Shown in pieces: positions 10,601 to 19,143 of a DNA stretch of 64,000 nucleotides. The number at the start of each line of letters is the position of its first letter. Position 1 is the first letter of the stretch. The translations under genes were made by a program, and so were the position numbers. The stretch comes from QVMM01 sp047030855. Lineage in GTDB: Bacteria; Bacteroidota; Bacteroidia; Bacteroidales; Dysgonomonadaceae. The notes beneath the pieces were generated by a model. That model was not told where the DNA came from. It saw only the letters and a list, made by a program, of their open reading frames with translations, and made no database searches. The DNA lies in NCBI GenBank assembly GCA_047030855.1, contig JBKYIJ010000008.1:558001-622000 (forward strand), in the 5' to 3' direction.

Positions 10601-12128
10601 ATATAAAATTAAATTCAAGAAAGTAGATAATAATTCGATACAAATTCAGACTAAAGACAGCGTGAAACTGAAACTGGTTGTACTTCCGGGGAAAGATCCC
10701 GAAGAAACGACCTGGTATAAAATAGCACAATATTCAGCCCGAGGCTTGATGTCGTTGCGGAATTTTTCTGTCAATTATTCGAACCGCGAGAGCAGTAACA
10801 TATACGGATTCCGACCTCAAATAGGCGATTTCTTCGGACAGAGTAACAGTCTGGTACCCGGACTGGGATTCGCTTTCGGACTTGACGGCGGAGAAGAATA
10901 TCTGGACAAATCTTTATCGCGCGATTGGGTTGTTCTGGACGAGATGAATATTCAGCCTTCTTATTTCAGCAATGCAGAAAAAATAGACATTAAAGCTCAG
11001 CTTGAGCCTTTCAGGGGATTGAAAATAGATTTAACGGCGAACAGGGAAAAAGAAAACCGAACCGAAATACAGCTTTCTCCGTTATCAAACGGAAACACTT
11101 CTCGTGCACGCATTTTCGGCGGAAGTTTCTCCATGTCCATAGTGTCCATATCGACAGCTTTCGAATCTTTCAATGCCAATGACGAATACAAATCAAAAAC
11201 ATTTGAAAAATTCTTGGCGAACAGGGATATTATACGCAACAGGGTTGAAAATAAATATACCGGAGCACGCTTACCAAACGGGCTTCCTTATACAGGAGGC
11301 GACGTAAACGCAAATTCTGCCGATGTACTGATACCTGCATTTTTAGCAGCATACACAGGTAAAGATGCCAACAGCGTATCTTTATCTCCATTCCCGTCCA
11401 TCAGCTCAATCGTTCCAAACTGGACAATTACGTATGACGGGCTGACTACGCTTCCGTGGTTTAAAGACAAGTTTAAATCGTTCAAACTGATGCACGGATA
11501 TACAAGCCGCTACCAGATAGGCTCGTATTCTTCTTTCTCCAGTTGGCAACAGGCAGGAAATGAGATAGGGTTCATTAATAATCCTTTAGATGCAACTCCG
11601 GGAGCCTACACTCCATCTTCGGGTTTTGATATAAATTCGGTAAGTATCATCGAACAATTCAACCCTTTGTTCGGCGCTGAAGGGACATTAAACAACAGCA
11701 TGACTCTAAGAGCCCGCTACAACAAAGGCAGAAGCCTGAACCTGAACATTGCGTCCTATCAGATCATCGAAACAAAACAGAATGAGTTTGTGGTAGGATT
11801 CGGATACCGTATAAATGAATTTAACAGGGTGATCGGACTCACATCAAGAAACTCGGGCGGATTTAATAACGATTTGAATATTACGGCTGACGTTTCTTAT
11901 AGAATGAATCAATCACTGATCAGAAAAATTGAAGAGCGATTCTCCCAAGCCACAGCAGGAACTACTGTTACAACGATAAAATTATCAGCAGATTATGCCA
12001 TGAGCAAAGCGCTTACACTCAGGGCATACTTTGATCGCGTAATCAATAAACCGCTGGTTTCCGCGTCAGCCTACCCCACTACTAATACAAATTTCGGGCT
12101 AAGCATAAGGTTCACTTTGACACAATAA
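4645..12128 (+). CDS. sprA: SprA, outer-membrane translocon of the type IX secretion system (reading frame interrupted near 10396-10487)
   Basis: SprA (Sov in Porphyromonas) is the giant 36-strand beta-barrel through which T9SS cargo crosses the outer membrane. The first part runs 4645-10515 (1956 residues) and the rest continues in another frame to 12128, about 2490 residues in total, the usual size. The start must be the TTG at 4645: the frame upstream is closed by the ruvA stop, and the next residues form a signal peptide (VIKYLFFLTLLAGGLSLFS). The C-terminus is barrel-like (NTNFGLSIRFTLTQ). The frame is lost around two A-runs, at 10396-10403 (eight A) and in 10448-10454 (seven A after GAG). 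Removing one A from each gives the continuous reading LKKTNQKF...RPTEKKARKFEQ, which suits the family. A single -1 shift at A_AAA_AAC would also join the two parts. Confidence 0.93.
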
Positions 12129-12136
12129 TTTATTGT

Positions 12137-12270
12137 TTTTTTATAACCTTAATAATTAATAATTAAGGTAAATGTTAAACAAATCGTATTTCTTATTTGT
12201 TAAAATGGTAAATGTTAATTACTTTTACCGATGTTATCATGTTAGAAAAGACAAAGATATTCAGGAGGAT
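12137..12270 (+). promoter_or_regulatory. intergenic control region of rprX with inverted and direct repeats and a strong Shine-Dalgarno
   Basis: Between sprA and rprX lie an inverted repeat (ACCTTAAT at 12146-12153 and ATTAAGGT at 12162-12169) and a 12-base direct repeat GGTAAATGTTAA at 12167-12178 and 12207-12218, with starts exactly 40 bases apart. AGGAGG at 12263-12268 sits 13 bases before the rprX ATG, which is unusual because strong Shine-Dalgarno sequences are rare in Bacteroidota. The repeats could be binding sites for a regulator such as RprY; that is inference. Confidence 0.4.
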
Positions 12271-12281
12271 ATAAAAATAGA

Positions 12282-13829
12282 ATGAGAAAATCTACAATCT
12301 GGATACTGGCTGCGGTTATGGCAATCGCTTTTTTTGGCTTGATTTATCTGCAAGTTAATTACTTCAGAACGACAATCAGATTGAGAGGTAATCAATTTAA
12401 CGAAGCAGTGAGTCGTAGCCTCTATCAGGTATCGAAAAATTTGGAATTGGATCAGACTAAGAGATATTTGGAACAGGGATATGAGGAAGCGAAAAGGAAA
12501 CAGAAACTGGCAATGAACAGAATGGGCGAAAAAACAATAACCCATCAGCAACATTGGCAAATATCAGGAATAGACGGCAGTACGATGGACATAAAAATGA
12601 ATGCTTCGCAGACTATAACCAACAAACCTGACAAGACTGTTTTCATATCACCGAATCACGGATCGAAATCTATATCGCAGACGTCTTTTGAAATGCAGGA
12701 GGCAATCAAGCAACGATATGAATATCAGCGGGATCTGTTGGATGAAGTGATTAACAAGCTGACAAATACGGCAAGTCTGGAACCGATAGAAGAACGTGTC
12801 GATTTTAAACAGCTTGAGATAGATATAAAGGACGAGCTTAAACACAATGGCATAGAGTTGCCATTCACTTATGAGATTGTAAACAAGGACGACAAACCGG
12901 TATATAAGGAAGACGGTTTTGTGGTAAATAACGAAAGGGCTCTGTATTCACAGGTGCTTTTTCCGAATGATCCGATCGACAGGCTAAATTTCCTCAGGAT
13001 CTATTTTCCGACAAAATCGGAATATATAGCCAGTGAAGCATCGCTCTTTTTACCTGTGATTGCGTTTACGTTCATATTGTTAATAACATTTATTATTTCG
13101 ATATATTTAATTTTCAGACAAAAGAAATTATCGGAAATGAAAAGCGATTTTATGAACAATATGACACACGAGCTGAAAACTCCTGTATCGACAATCTCTT
13201 TAGCAGCACAAATGCTAAAGGACGGATCGATCATGAAGTCGCCCGATGTGTTTAAACATATATCGAATGTTATTAACGATGAGACTAAAAGGCTGAGTTT
13301 CCAAGTTGAGAAAGTGCTGCAAATGTCACTTTTTGAAAAGCAAAAGGCGACGCTAAAGCTGAAAGAGAAGGATGCAAATGATCTCATTGTTACGGTAGCC
13401 AACACGTTTCAGCTGAAAGTAGAAAAGTTCGGAGGCACGCTGGACATAGATTTACAGGCGACGGATTCAACTATTTACGTAGATGAAATGCATTTTACGA
13501 ATGTATTGTTTAACCTGCTGGATAATGCGGTCAAATACCGAAAGGAAGAATCTCCGTTAGAGCTTATGATACGAACATGGAATAGCGGAAACAACAAGAT
13601 ATATATATCAATAGAAGACAATGGCATTGGCATAAAAAAAGAAAATGTAAAAAAAATATTTGAACGTTTCTACAGGGTTTCTACAGGAAATGTTCACGAT
13701 GTTAAAGGATTCGGGCTTGGTTTGGCTTATGTGAAAAAAATAATAGAAGACCACAAGGGAACTATCAAAGCAGAAAGCGAACTGGGACAAGGAACTAAAT
13801 TTATTATTTGTTTACCTATTATAAAGTAG
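12282..13829 (+). CDS. rprX: RprX-like membrane sensor histidine kinase
   Basis: This 515-residue sensor kinase has one membrane helix near residues 5-22 (IWILAAVMAIAFFGLIYLQV), a periplasmic domain of about 225 residues, and a second helix near 248-272 (FLPVIAFTFILLITFIISIY). The HisKA domain follows, with the phospho-acceptor histidine in MTHELKTPVS (H296). The HATPase domain has the N box (NLLDNAVKYRK), G1 box (DNGIGI) and G2 box (GFGLGLAYVKK). The N-terminal sequence and domain plan match RprX of Bacteroides fragilis, first found as a regulator affecting tetracycline resistance gene expression. The response regulator starts 7 bases downstream, so the pair forms an operon. The signal is unknown. 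Confidence 0.9.
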   Translation: MRKSTIWILAAVMAIAFFGLIYLQVNYFRTTIRLRGNQFNEAVSRSLYQVSKNLELDQTKRYLEQGYEEAKRKQKLAMNRMGEKTITHQQHWQISGIDGSTMDIKMNASQTITNKPDKTVFISPNHGSKSISQTSFEMQEAIKQRYEYQRDLLDEVINKLTNTASLEPIEERVDFKQLEIDIKDELKHNGIELPFTYEIVNKDDKPVYKEDGFVVNNERALYSQVLFPNDPIDRLNFLRIYFPTKSEYIASEASLFLPVIAFTFILLITFIISIYLIFRQKKLSEMKSDFMNNMTHELKTPVSTISLAAQMLKDGSIMKSPDVFKHISNVINDETKRLSFQVEKVLQMSLFEKQKATLKLKEKDANDLIVTVANTFQLKVEKFGGTLDIDLQATDSTIYVDEMHFTNVLFNLLDNAVKYRKEESPLELMIRTWNSGNNKIYISIEDNGIGIKKENVKKIFERFYRVSTGNVHDVKGFGLGLAYVKKIIEDHKGTIKAESELGQGTKFIICLPIIK

Positions 13830-13836
13830 ATTGATT

Positions 13837-14550
13837 ATGGAAGAGAAATTAAAATTATTCCTATGTGAAGATGATGAAAATCTGGGTATGCTACTTAGAG
13901 AATATCTTCAGGCAAAAGGATTCGACACAGATTTGTATCCTGACGGAGAAGCAGGATATAAAGGTTTTATAAAGGAAAAGTATGATCTATGCGTAGTGGA
14001 TGTGATGATGCCTAAAAAAGACGGAATCAGTCTGGTGAAAGACATCAAAGCTATCAATCCTGATATTCCCGTCATATTTTTAACAGCTAAGAATATGAAG
14101 GATGACATTCTGGAAGGGTTTAAAGCAGGTGCCGACGACTACATCACCAAGCCATTCAGCATGGAAGAACTCGTATTGCGTATCGAAGCGATTTTCCGCA
14201 GAGTAAAAGGAAAAAAAGTGAAAGATCAGCAGATTTATCATTTTGGAGATATGGTGTTTGATACTCAAAAACAAATACTGACTATCGGAAAAGAAAGTAC
14301 AAAATTAACAACGAAGGAGTCTGAATTGCTCGGTTTGCTTTGTGCCCATGCTAACGAAATATTGGAAAGAAACCATGCCTTAAAGCAAATATGGGTTGAC
14401 GACAATTATTTCAATGCACGCAGTATGGACGTTTACATCACCAAACTCCGTAAACTGTTGAAGCCTGCCAAAGATATTGAAATCATAAATATCCATGGCA
14501 AAGGGTATAAACTTATCGTACCTGTAGAAGATACGGAAGAAAATGCATAA
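13837..14550 (+). CDS. rprY: RprY-like OmpR-family response regulator
   Basis: This is the partner of the kinase just upstream. The receiver domain (residues 1-120) has the acidic pair EDD at 11-13, the phospho-acceptor D55 in LCVVDVMMPKKDG, a conserved threonine in FLTAKN and the lysine of ITKPFSMEELVLR. The C-terminal winged-helix domain (about 135-232) has the OmpR/PhoB pattern: TKESELLGLLCAHAN, then WVDDNYFNARSMDVYITKLRK, then HGKGYKLIV. It is a cytoplasmic transcription factor. I prefer the ATG at 13837; a TTG two codons upstream is also open. A hairpin terminator follows at 14567-14603, so the operon ends here. Confidence 0.93.
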   Translation: MEEKLKLFLCEDDENLGMLLREYLQAKGFDTDLYPDGEAGYKGFIKEKYDLCVVDVMMPKKDGISLVKDIKAINPDIPVIFLTAKNMKDDILEGFKAGADDYITKPFSMEELVLRIEAIFRRVKGKKVKDQQIYHFGDMVFDTQKQILTIGKESTKLTTKESELLGLLCAHANEILERNHALKQIWVDDNYFNARSMDVYITKLRKLLKPAKDIEIINIHGKGYKLIVPVEDTEENA

Positions 14551-14566
14551 AAACAGTATTATAATG

Positions 14567-14603
14567 TAAAGAGCTATCTTTTAAAATGGGTAGCTCTTTA
14601 TTT
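14567..14603 (+). terminator. hairpin terminator after rprXY
   Basis: A 9-base stem AAAGAGCTA / TAGCTCTTT encloses a 14-base loop and is followed by a T-rich stretch (TTTATTTAAAAG). It lies 17 bases after the rprY stop. Confidence 0.6.
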
Positions 14604-14769
14604 AAAAGAAAGAGATTAACTGATATACAATAGAATTATAAATAAATATTTAATCTGGTTGCTGGATATATCATTATTTAGGATATATTCGATTATTTTA
14701 TTTACTTCGCGCTAATAAAATACAAATTACTAATAAATTACATTTTTACACAATAAAACAAATTTGGTT

Positions 14770-16710
14770 ATGAAAAGAGTATTACGCTTTTTATTTTTTT
14801 TGCCTTTACTGGCTTTTACATCTATAACATTACATGCGCAAACTTACGATGATGCTGAAAAAACAGCTTTGTACAACATTTTAATACAAAACTCCGCAAC
14901 GGAGGGCGTTAAAAATTACGAGAAACTGGGACTAACTAATACTGATTTAGATAATTGGCAAACAGATGAGGCATGGGTTCAGAAATTAATCGACAACAAC
15001 ATTTTAGTATGGAATACGGAAAGCCCTAAAAAGTTGGTAACGTTGGATATGGCTATGAAAGAAATTGCAGGAGAGTTAGATTTCAGCGCTTTCTCAAAGC
15101 TTAATATCCTAAACATAGGCTCTGATGCGGGAAAATACAATAGAGTAACTAAAATCATAGCCCCTGTAAAAGCCGACGGAGATAAAGACATGGCAATGTT
15201 TTTCTGTGGAGGAAACTTGTTGACATCGCTCGATGTATCGGATTTAAACATAGCATCTTTTATTTGTGCAGACAATCAAATAACCGATTTTAAATTTAAC
15301 CCGAATGCGACAACGACATATTATTTCATGGCAAACTATAATTATATAACATTTGCCCAATTGCCCGATTTATCAGGTGTTGGAACTGTGGTCATCAATC
15401 CACAGCGTGATTTTGACGGAGGAAATATCGCGGTAACTGATCAGATAGATCTTTCCACATTCGGGGCAACCGCTTATGAATGGAAAGACGGAAAAGGCGA
15501 TCCTGTTACTATGGAATCCGAAAACAATGGCGTATTCGTTGCCGGATCGGCAAACAGCAACAAGTCTCTAATTTGCACAATGACTAACAGTAGTTTCTCG
15601 GGCGCGGCACTCACATATAAAGTTACTGTCGGAAATGTGGACACTTACGATCCTCAAAGTAAAGCTGCCCTGCGTAACTTTTTAATGCAGGAATCCGCTG
15701 TTGATGGAATATACAATTATGAGCAACTGAGCTTAACTGACGATGATATTATCGGTTGGGAAGTAGGCGAAGAATGGATCGCTAAGCTAATCGGCGGAGA
15801 AAATCCTGTATCTGTTTGGTATAGCCCCAGTGGGTTACCTAAATTAGTGGAATTATACATACAAGATAAAAATCTGGCGGGTTCGTTAGATTTGACAAAT
15901 ACGGGCGTGTGGAAATTCAATGCCAATAACAATAAGTTGACAAGTCTCATTATGCCAACCATAAGTTATATATATTCATTTTCTATTGATAACAATGAAT
16001 TGACAACCCTCGATATATCGGGTATTAATATAATCGAATCAATGTTGTCTGTGAACAACAATAAACTTACTGAATTCAAATACAACGCTTTACCTGCAAA
16101 TTTATATATCACCGGGAACTATTTGAAATTTTCTGATCTTCCTTTACCTGCATCAATATCGAGTAATTATTATTATACTCCACAAAGTGTTATTGACGGC
16201 GGAAAAGTAGCTCATGATGTTGTGATAGATCTGAGCAGCGAATATTCTATCAACGGAAACACAACCACGTATAGTTGGAGAGACGGATCGGGGGCAATAA
16301 CAATGACAGATGAAGGAAACGGTAAATTCTCTGCCGGTGAAGCCAATAAAGGAAAAATATTGTATTGCGATATGACAAACGCATCATTTCCCGGATTTAC
16401 TTCGGCAAGTCCGCTTGTTTATAAAGTTGAAATAGAAGATACCTCTACCGGAGTTGAAGAAAACAAAGAGGAAGCAAATATCGGCATCTATCCTAACCCT
16501 GTAACAAGCGCATTGTTCGTGAACAAAACAGCCGACAGTATTGAGTTGTTTGATCTGGCAGGAAAGTCAATCGCTAAATCGCTCAATTCGAATTCAATCG
16601 ATGTAGAAAGTATAAACAACGGTATATATGTAGTTAAAATCATAGCTGACAACAATACTCATATATATAAGATCGTAAAAAAAATAAACGACAATATATC
16701 TTTAAAATAA
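14770..16710 (+). CDS. leucine-rich-repeat surface protein with T9SS type A sorting domain
   Basis: This is a protein of about 646 residues with a Sec signal peptide (MKRVLRFLFFLPLLAFTSITLHAQ). It has two tandem copies of a module of about 290 residues. Each opens with 'YD..(E/S)K.AL.N.L.Q.SA..G..NYE.L.LT..D', continues through irregular leucine-rich repeats (for example LTSLDVSDLNIASFICADN and LTTLDISGINII), and ends in a short beta domain (YEWKDG.., YSWRDG..). The final 80 residues are a type A C-terminal sorting domain: GIYPNPVTSALFV, then ELFDLAGKSI, then NNGIYVVKI and a lysine-rich end. By family knowledge, such proteins are exported by Sec and then through SprA and anchored or released at the surface. 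The start is the ATG at 14770 rather than the TTG two codons before. Confidence 0.85.
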   Translation: MKRVLRFLFFLPLLAFTSITLHAQTYDDAEKTALYNILIQNSATEGVKNYEKLGLTNTDLDNWQTDEAWVQKLIDNNILVWNTESPKKLVTLDMAMKEIAGELDFSAFSKLNILNIGSDAGKYNRVTKIIAPVKADGDKDMAMFFCGGNLLTSLDVSDLNIASFICADNQITDFKFNPNATTTYYFMANYNYITFAQLPDLSGVGTVVINPQRDFDGGNIAVTDQIDLSTFGATAYEWKDGKGDPVTMESENNGVFVAGSANSNKSLICTMTNSSFSGAALTYKVTVGNVDTYDPQSKAALRNFLMQESAVDGIYNYEQLSLTDDDIIGWEVGEEWIAKLIGGENPVSVWYSPSGLPKLVELYIQDKNLAGSLDLTNTGVWKFNANNNKLTSLIMPTISYIYSFSIDNNELTTLDISGINIIESMLSVNNNKLTEFKYNALPANLYITGNYLKFSDLPLPASISSNYYYTPQSVIDGGKVAHDVVIDLSSEYSINGNTTTYSWRDGSGAITMTDEGNGKFSAGEANKGKILYCDMTNASFPGFTSASPLVYKVEIEDTSTGVEENKEEANIGIYPNPVTSALFVNKTADSIELFDLAGKSIAKSLNSNSIDVESINNGIYVVKIIADNNTHIYKIVKKINDNISLK

Positions 16711-16712
16711 GT

Positions 16713-16750
16713 AAGCGGGGAACAGTTAAATTCCCCGCTTCTTTTTTTTA
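16713..16750 (+). terminator. rho-independent terminator after the LRR protein
   Basis: An AAGCGGGGAA / TTCCCCGCTT stem of 10 bases with an 8-base loop is followed by CTTTTTTTTA, a clean intrinsic terminator immediately after the stop codon. Confidence 0.9.
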
Positions 16751-16789
16751 TTAACCAAAGCAAAGTTTTATTCGGAACCTCCTATTATA

Positions 16790-16797
16790 TATCTTTG
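16790..16797 (+). promoter_or_regulatory. -7 promoter element TATCTTTG directly in front of the helicase start codon
   Basis: An exact TAnnTTTG match ends only four bases before the ATG at 16802. A T-rich GTTTTA near 16765-16770 could serve as a weak -33 element. The expected transcript start falls at or next to the start codon, suggesting a leaderless mRNA. Confidence 0.45.
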
Positions 16798-16801
16798 CAA
16801 A

Positions 16802-19120
16802 ATGGAAGAATTGCTTAAACAGTTAAACAATCCACAACGTGAGGCTGTCGAATACATCGACGGTCCCTCTTTGGTGATAGCCGGTGCAGGATCGGGCAAA
16901 ACCCGCGTACTGACATATAAAATAGCTTATCTGTTAAAGTTAGGATTACCTCCACAAAACATACTTGCTCTCACTTTTACGAACAAGGCTGCACGGGAAA
17001 TGAAATCGCGGATAGCACAGGTGATGGGCGAGAAAACGGCAAGAAGGATATGGATGGGGACATTTCACTCCATTTTTTCACGTATACTAAGAGCCGAAGC
17101 CGAAAAGATCGGTTTCACTTCCAATTTTACTATTGCAGACTCGGCAGACTCCCGAAACCTGTTGAAAGCAATTATAAAAGAATTTCAGTTAGACGACAAA
17201 ATATATAAACCCGCAAAAATTCAGTTTTTAATATCCAATGCTAAAAATGCTCTTGTTTCCCCCGAAATGTATGCGCAAAACAAAGAGCTACAAGAATACG
17301 ACTATCGGCAAAAAACACCTCTCGTAAAAGACATTTATCGGGAATATCGGAACAGGCTGAGAGCTGCGAATACAATGGATTTTGACGATCTGCTGTTCAA
17401 TACCAATCGTCTGCTTCGCGACAATCCCGACGTATTGAGTGCCTATCAAAACCGCTTCCAATTCATTCTGGTAGACGAGTATCAGGACACTAACTTTTCG
17501 CAACACTTGATTGTAAAACAACTGGCAGAAGCACATCATCGGGTATGTGTCGTGGGCGACGATGCGCAAAGCATATATTCTTTCAGAGGCGCGAATATCG
17601 ACAATATCCTGCATTTTCAAAACACTTACCCCGAAGCAAAAATATTTAAACTGGAACAGAATTACCGTTCTACGCAAAATATAGTAAACGCAGCCAACAG
17701 TCTGATAAAACAGAATAAGGAACAAATCAGGAAAAATATTTTTTCTGAAAAAGAAGAAGGAGAAAAAATAGAATTGGCAAGCGCATTTTCCGATTTTGAA
17801 GAAGGCATAATTGTCGCCAATAAAATAATGGATATCAGGCGGGACAAGTCTGCATCTTACAGCAACTTTGTCATTCTATACCGTACAAATGCCCAATCGC
17901 GTATATTTGAAGAGGCTTTGCGGAAGAAAAATATACCATACCGCATTTATGGAGGACTATCATTCTATCAAAGGAAAGAAATAAAAGACATCATAGCCTA
18001 TTTCAGACTGATAGTCAATCCTTTCGATGAGGAAGCGTTTAAACGCATCATCAATTTTCCGACAAGAGGAATCGGACAAACAACGGTTAACAAAATTATA
18101 TCGGCAGCTAAGCTTCACAATGTCAGCCTCTGGGAAGTTATCGGATCGCCTTTAGAGTATAATCTGGATGTAAATGCGGGAACAGCGAAAAAGCTAAAAG
18201 ATTTCAAGGAGCTGATAGAAAGTTTTATCAGCCAGTTGTCCGAAGTGTCGGCTTACGAACTGGCTAATATGGTAGTCCGTCAGACAGGGATAGCGCAGGA
18301 TGCCTATCAGGATCAGACGCCCGAAGGCATGAGCAGACAGGAAAACTTGCAGGAACTTCTTAGCGGAATACACGAATATTGTGAGATAAGAAAAGAAGAA
18401 GGAGAAGAAAACATAGGCTTATTGGATTTTCTTTCCGAAGTATCGCTACTGAGCGATCAGGATACCGACAAGGAATCTGAAAACGAAAAAGTGACAATGA
18501 TGACTATCCACGCATCGAAAGGACTGGAGTTCAAATACGTCTTTATTGTCGGACTCGAAGAGGATTTGTTCCCCAGTGCTATGGCAAAAGCCGAAGCGAG
18601 AGGATTGGAAGAAGAAAGGCGTTTGTTCTATGTAGCGATTACCCGAGCCGAAGATTTTTGTATGATGACTTATGCCCGCAGCCGTTTTCGGAACGGACAG
18701 ACAAACCCGTGCAATCCGAGCCGTTTTTTGAGAGAGATTGATGTCAACTATATGAAAATGGCGGGCAGTAACATTCTGTCAGCAAGTTACGGATCATTTC
18801 AGAACGATCAGGAAGGCGGTTTCTGGAACAGTGTGAAAAAAGAAAGAGGATTCTCTGACAACATTCAGAAAGAAAGCATATTGGATAAACCTCAGTCGTC
18901 GAACCGTCTTGTCAACGTTAAAAATGCCAAAGCACCCGAAACAACAGTCGATACGTCAGGACTGATAATCGGCTCCATTATAAAGCACGAACGATTCGGT
19001 ATCGGGAAAATTACCGCCATAGAGGGAGATGCGAACAGTAAAAAAGCAACCGTCGAGTTCGAAAATTCCGGGACAAAACAATTGCTTCTTAAATTTGCCC
19101 GTTTTGAAATATTAGAATAG
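16802..19120 (+). CDS. uvrD: UvrD/PcrA-type superfamily 1 DNA helicase
   Basis: This 772-residue 3'-5' DNA helicase acts in excision repair and in clearing proteins from DNA. Motifs in order: Q-motif region LNNPQREAVEY (8-18), Walker A GAGSGKT (28-34), motif Ia ALTFTNKAAREM, motif II VDEYQDT, motif III GDDAQSIYSFRGA, motif IV LEQNYRST, motif V MTIHASKGLEFKYVFIVG and motif VI EERRLFYVAITRAE. The C-terminus carries the PcrA-type Tudor-like domain (IKHERFGIGKITAIEG), which in PcrA contacts RNA polymerase. Length is typical. It sits between a strong terminator and a convergent gene, so it is its own transcription unit. Confidence 0.96.
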   Translation: MEELLKQLNNPQREAVEYIDGPSLVIAGAGSGKTRVLTYKIAYLLKLGLPPQNILALTFTNKAAREMKSRIAQVMGEKTARRIWMGTFHSIFSRILRAEAEKIGFTSNFTIADSADSRNLLKAIIKEFQLDDKIYKPAKIQFLISNAKNALVSPEMYAQNKELQEYDYRQKTPLVKDIYREYRNRLRAANTMDFDDLLFNTNRLLRDNPDVLSAYQNRFQFILVDEYQDTNFSQHLIVKQLAEAHHRVCVVGDDAQSIYSFRGANIDNILHFQNTYPEAKIFKLEQNYRSTQNIVNAANSLIKQNKEQIRKNIFSEKEEGEKIELASAFSDFEEGIIVANKIMDIRRDKSASYSNFVILYRTNAQSRIFEEALRKKNIPYRIYGGLSFYQRKEIKDIIAYFRLIVNPFDEEAFKRIINFPTRGIGQTTVNKIISAAKLHNVSLWEVIGSPLEYNLDVNAGTAKKLKDFKELIESFISQLSEVSAYELANMVVRQTGIAQDAYQDQTPEGMSRQENLQELLSGIHEYCEIRKEEGEENIGLLDFLSEVSLLSDQDTDKESENEKVTMMTIHASKGLEFKYVFIVGLEEDLFPSAMAKAEARGLEEERRLFYVAITRAEDFCMMTYARSRFRNGQTNPCNPSRFLREIDVNYMKMAGSNILSASYGSFQNDQEGGFWNSVKKERGFSDNIQKESILDKPQSSNRLVNVKNAKAPETTVDTSGLIIGSIIKHERFGIGKITAIEGDANSKKATVEFENSGTKQLLLKFARFEILE

Positions 19121-19143
19121 AAAAAATCTCTCTTACTCTAATA

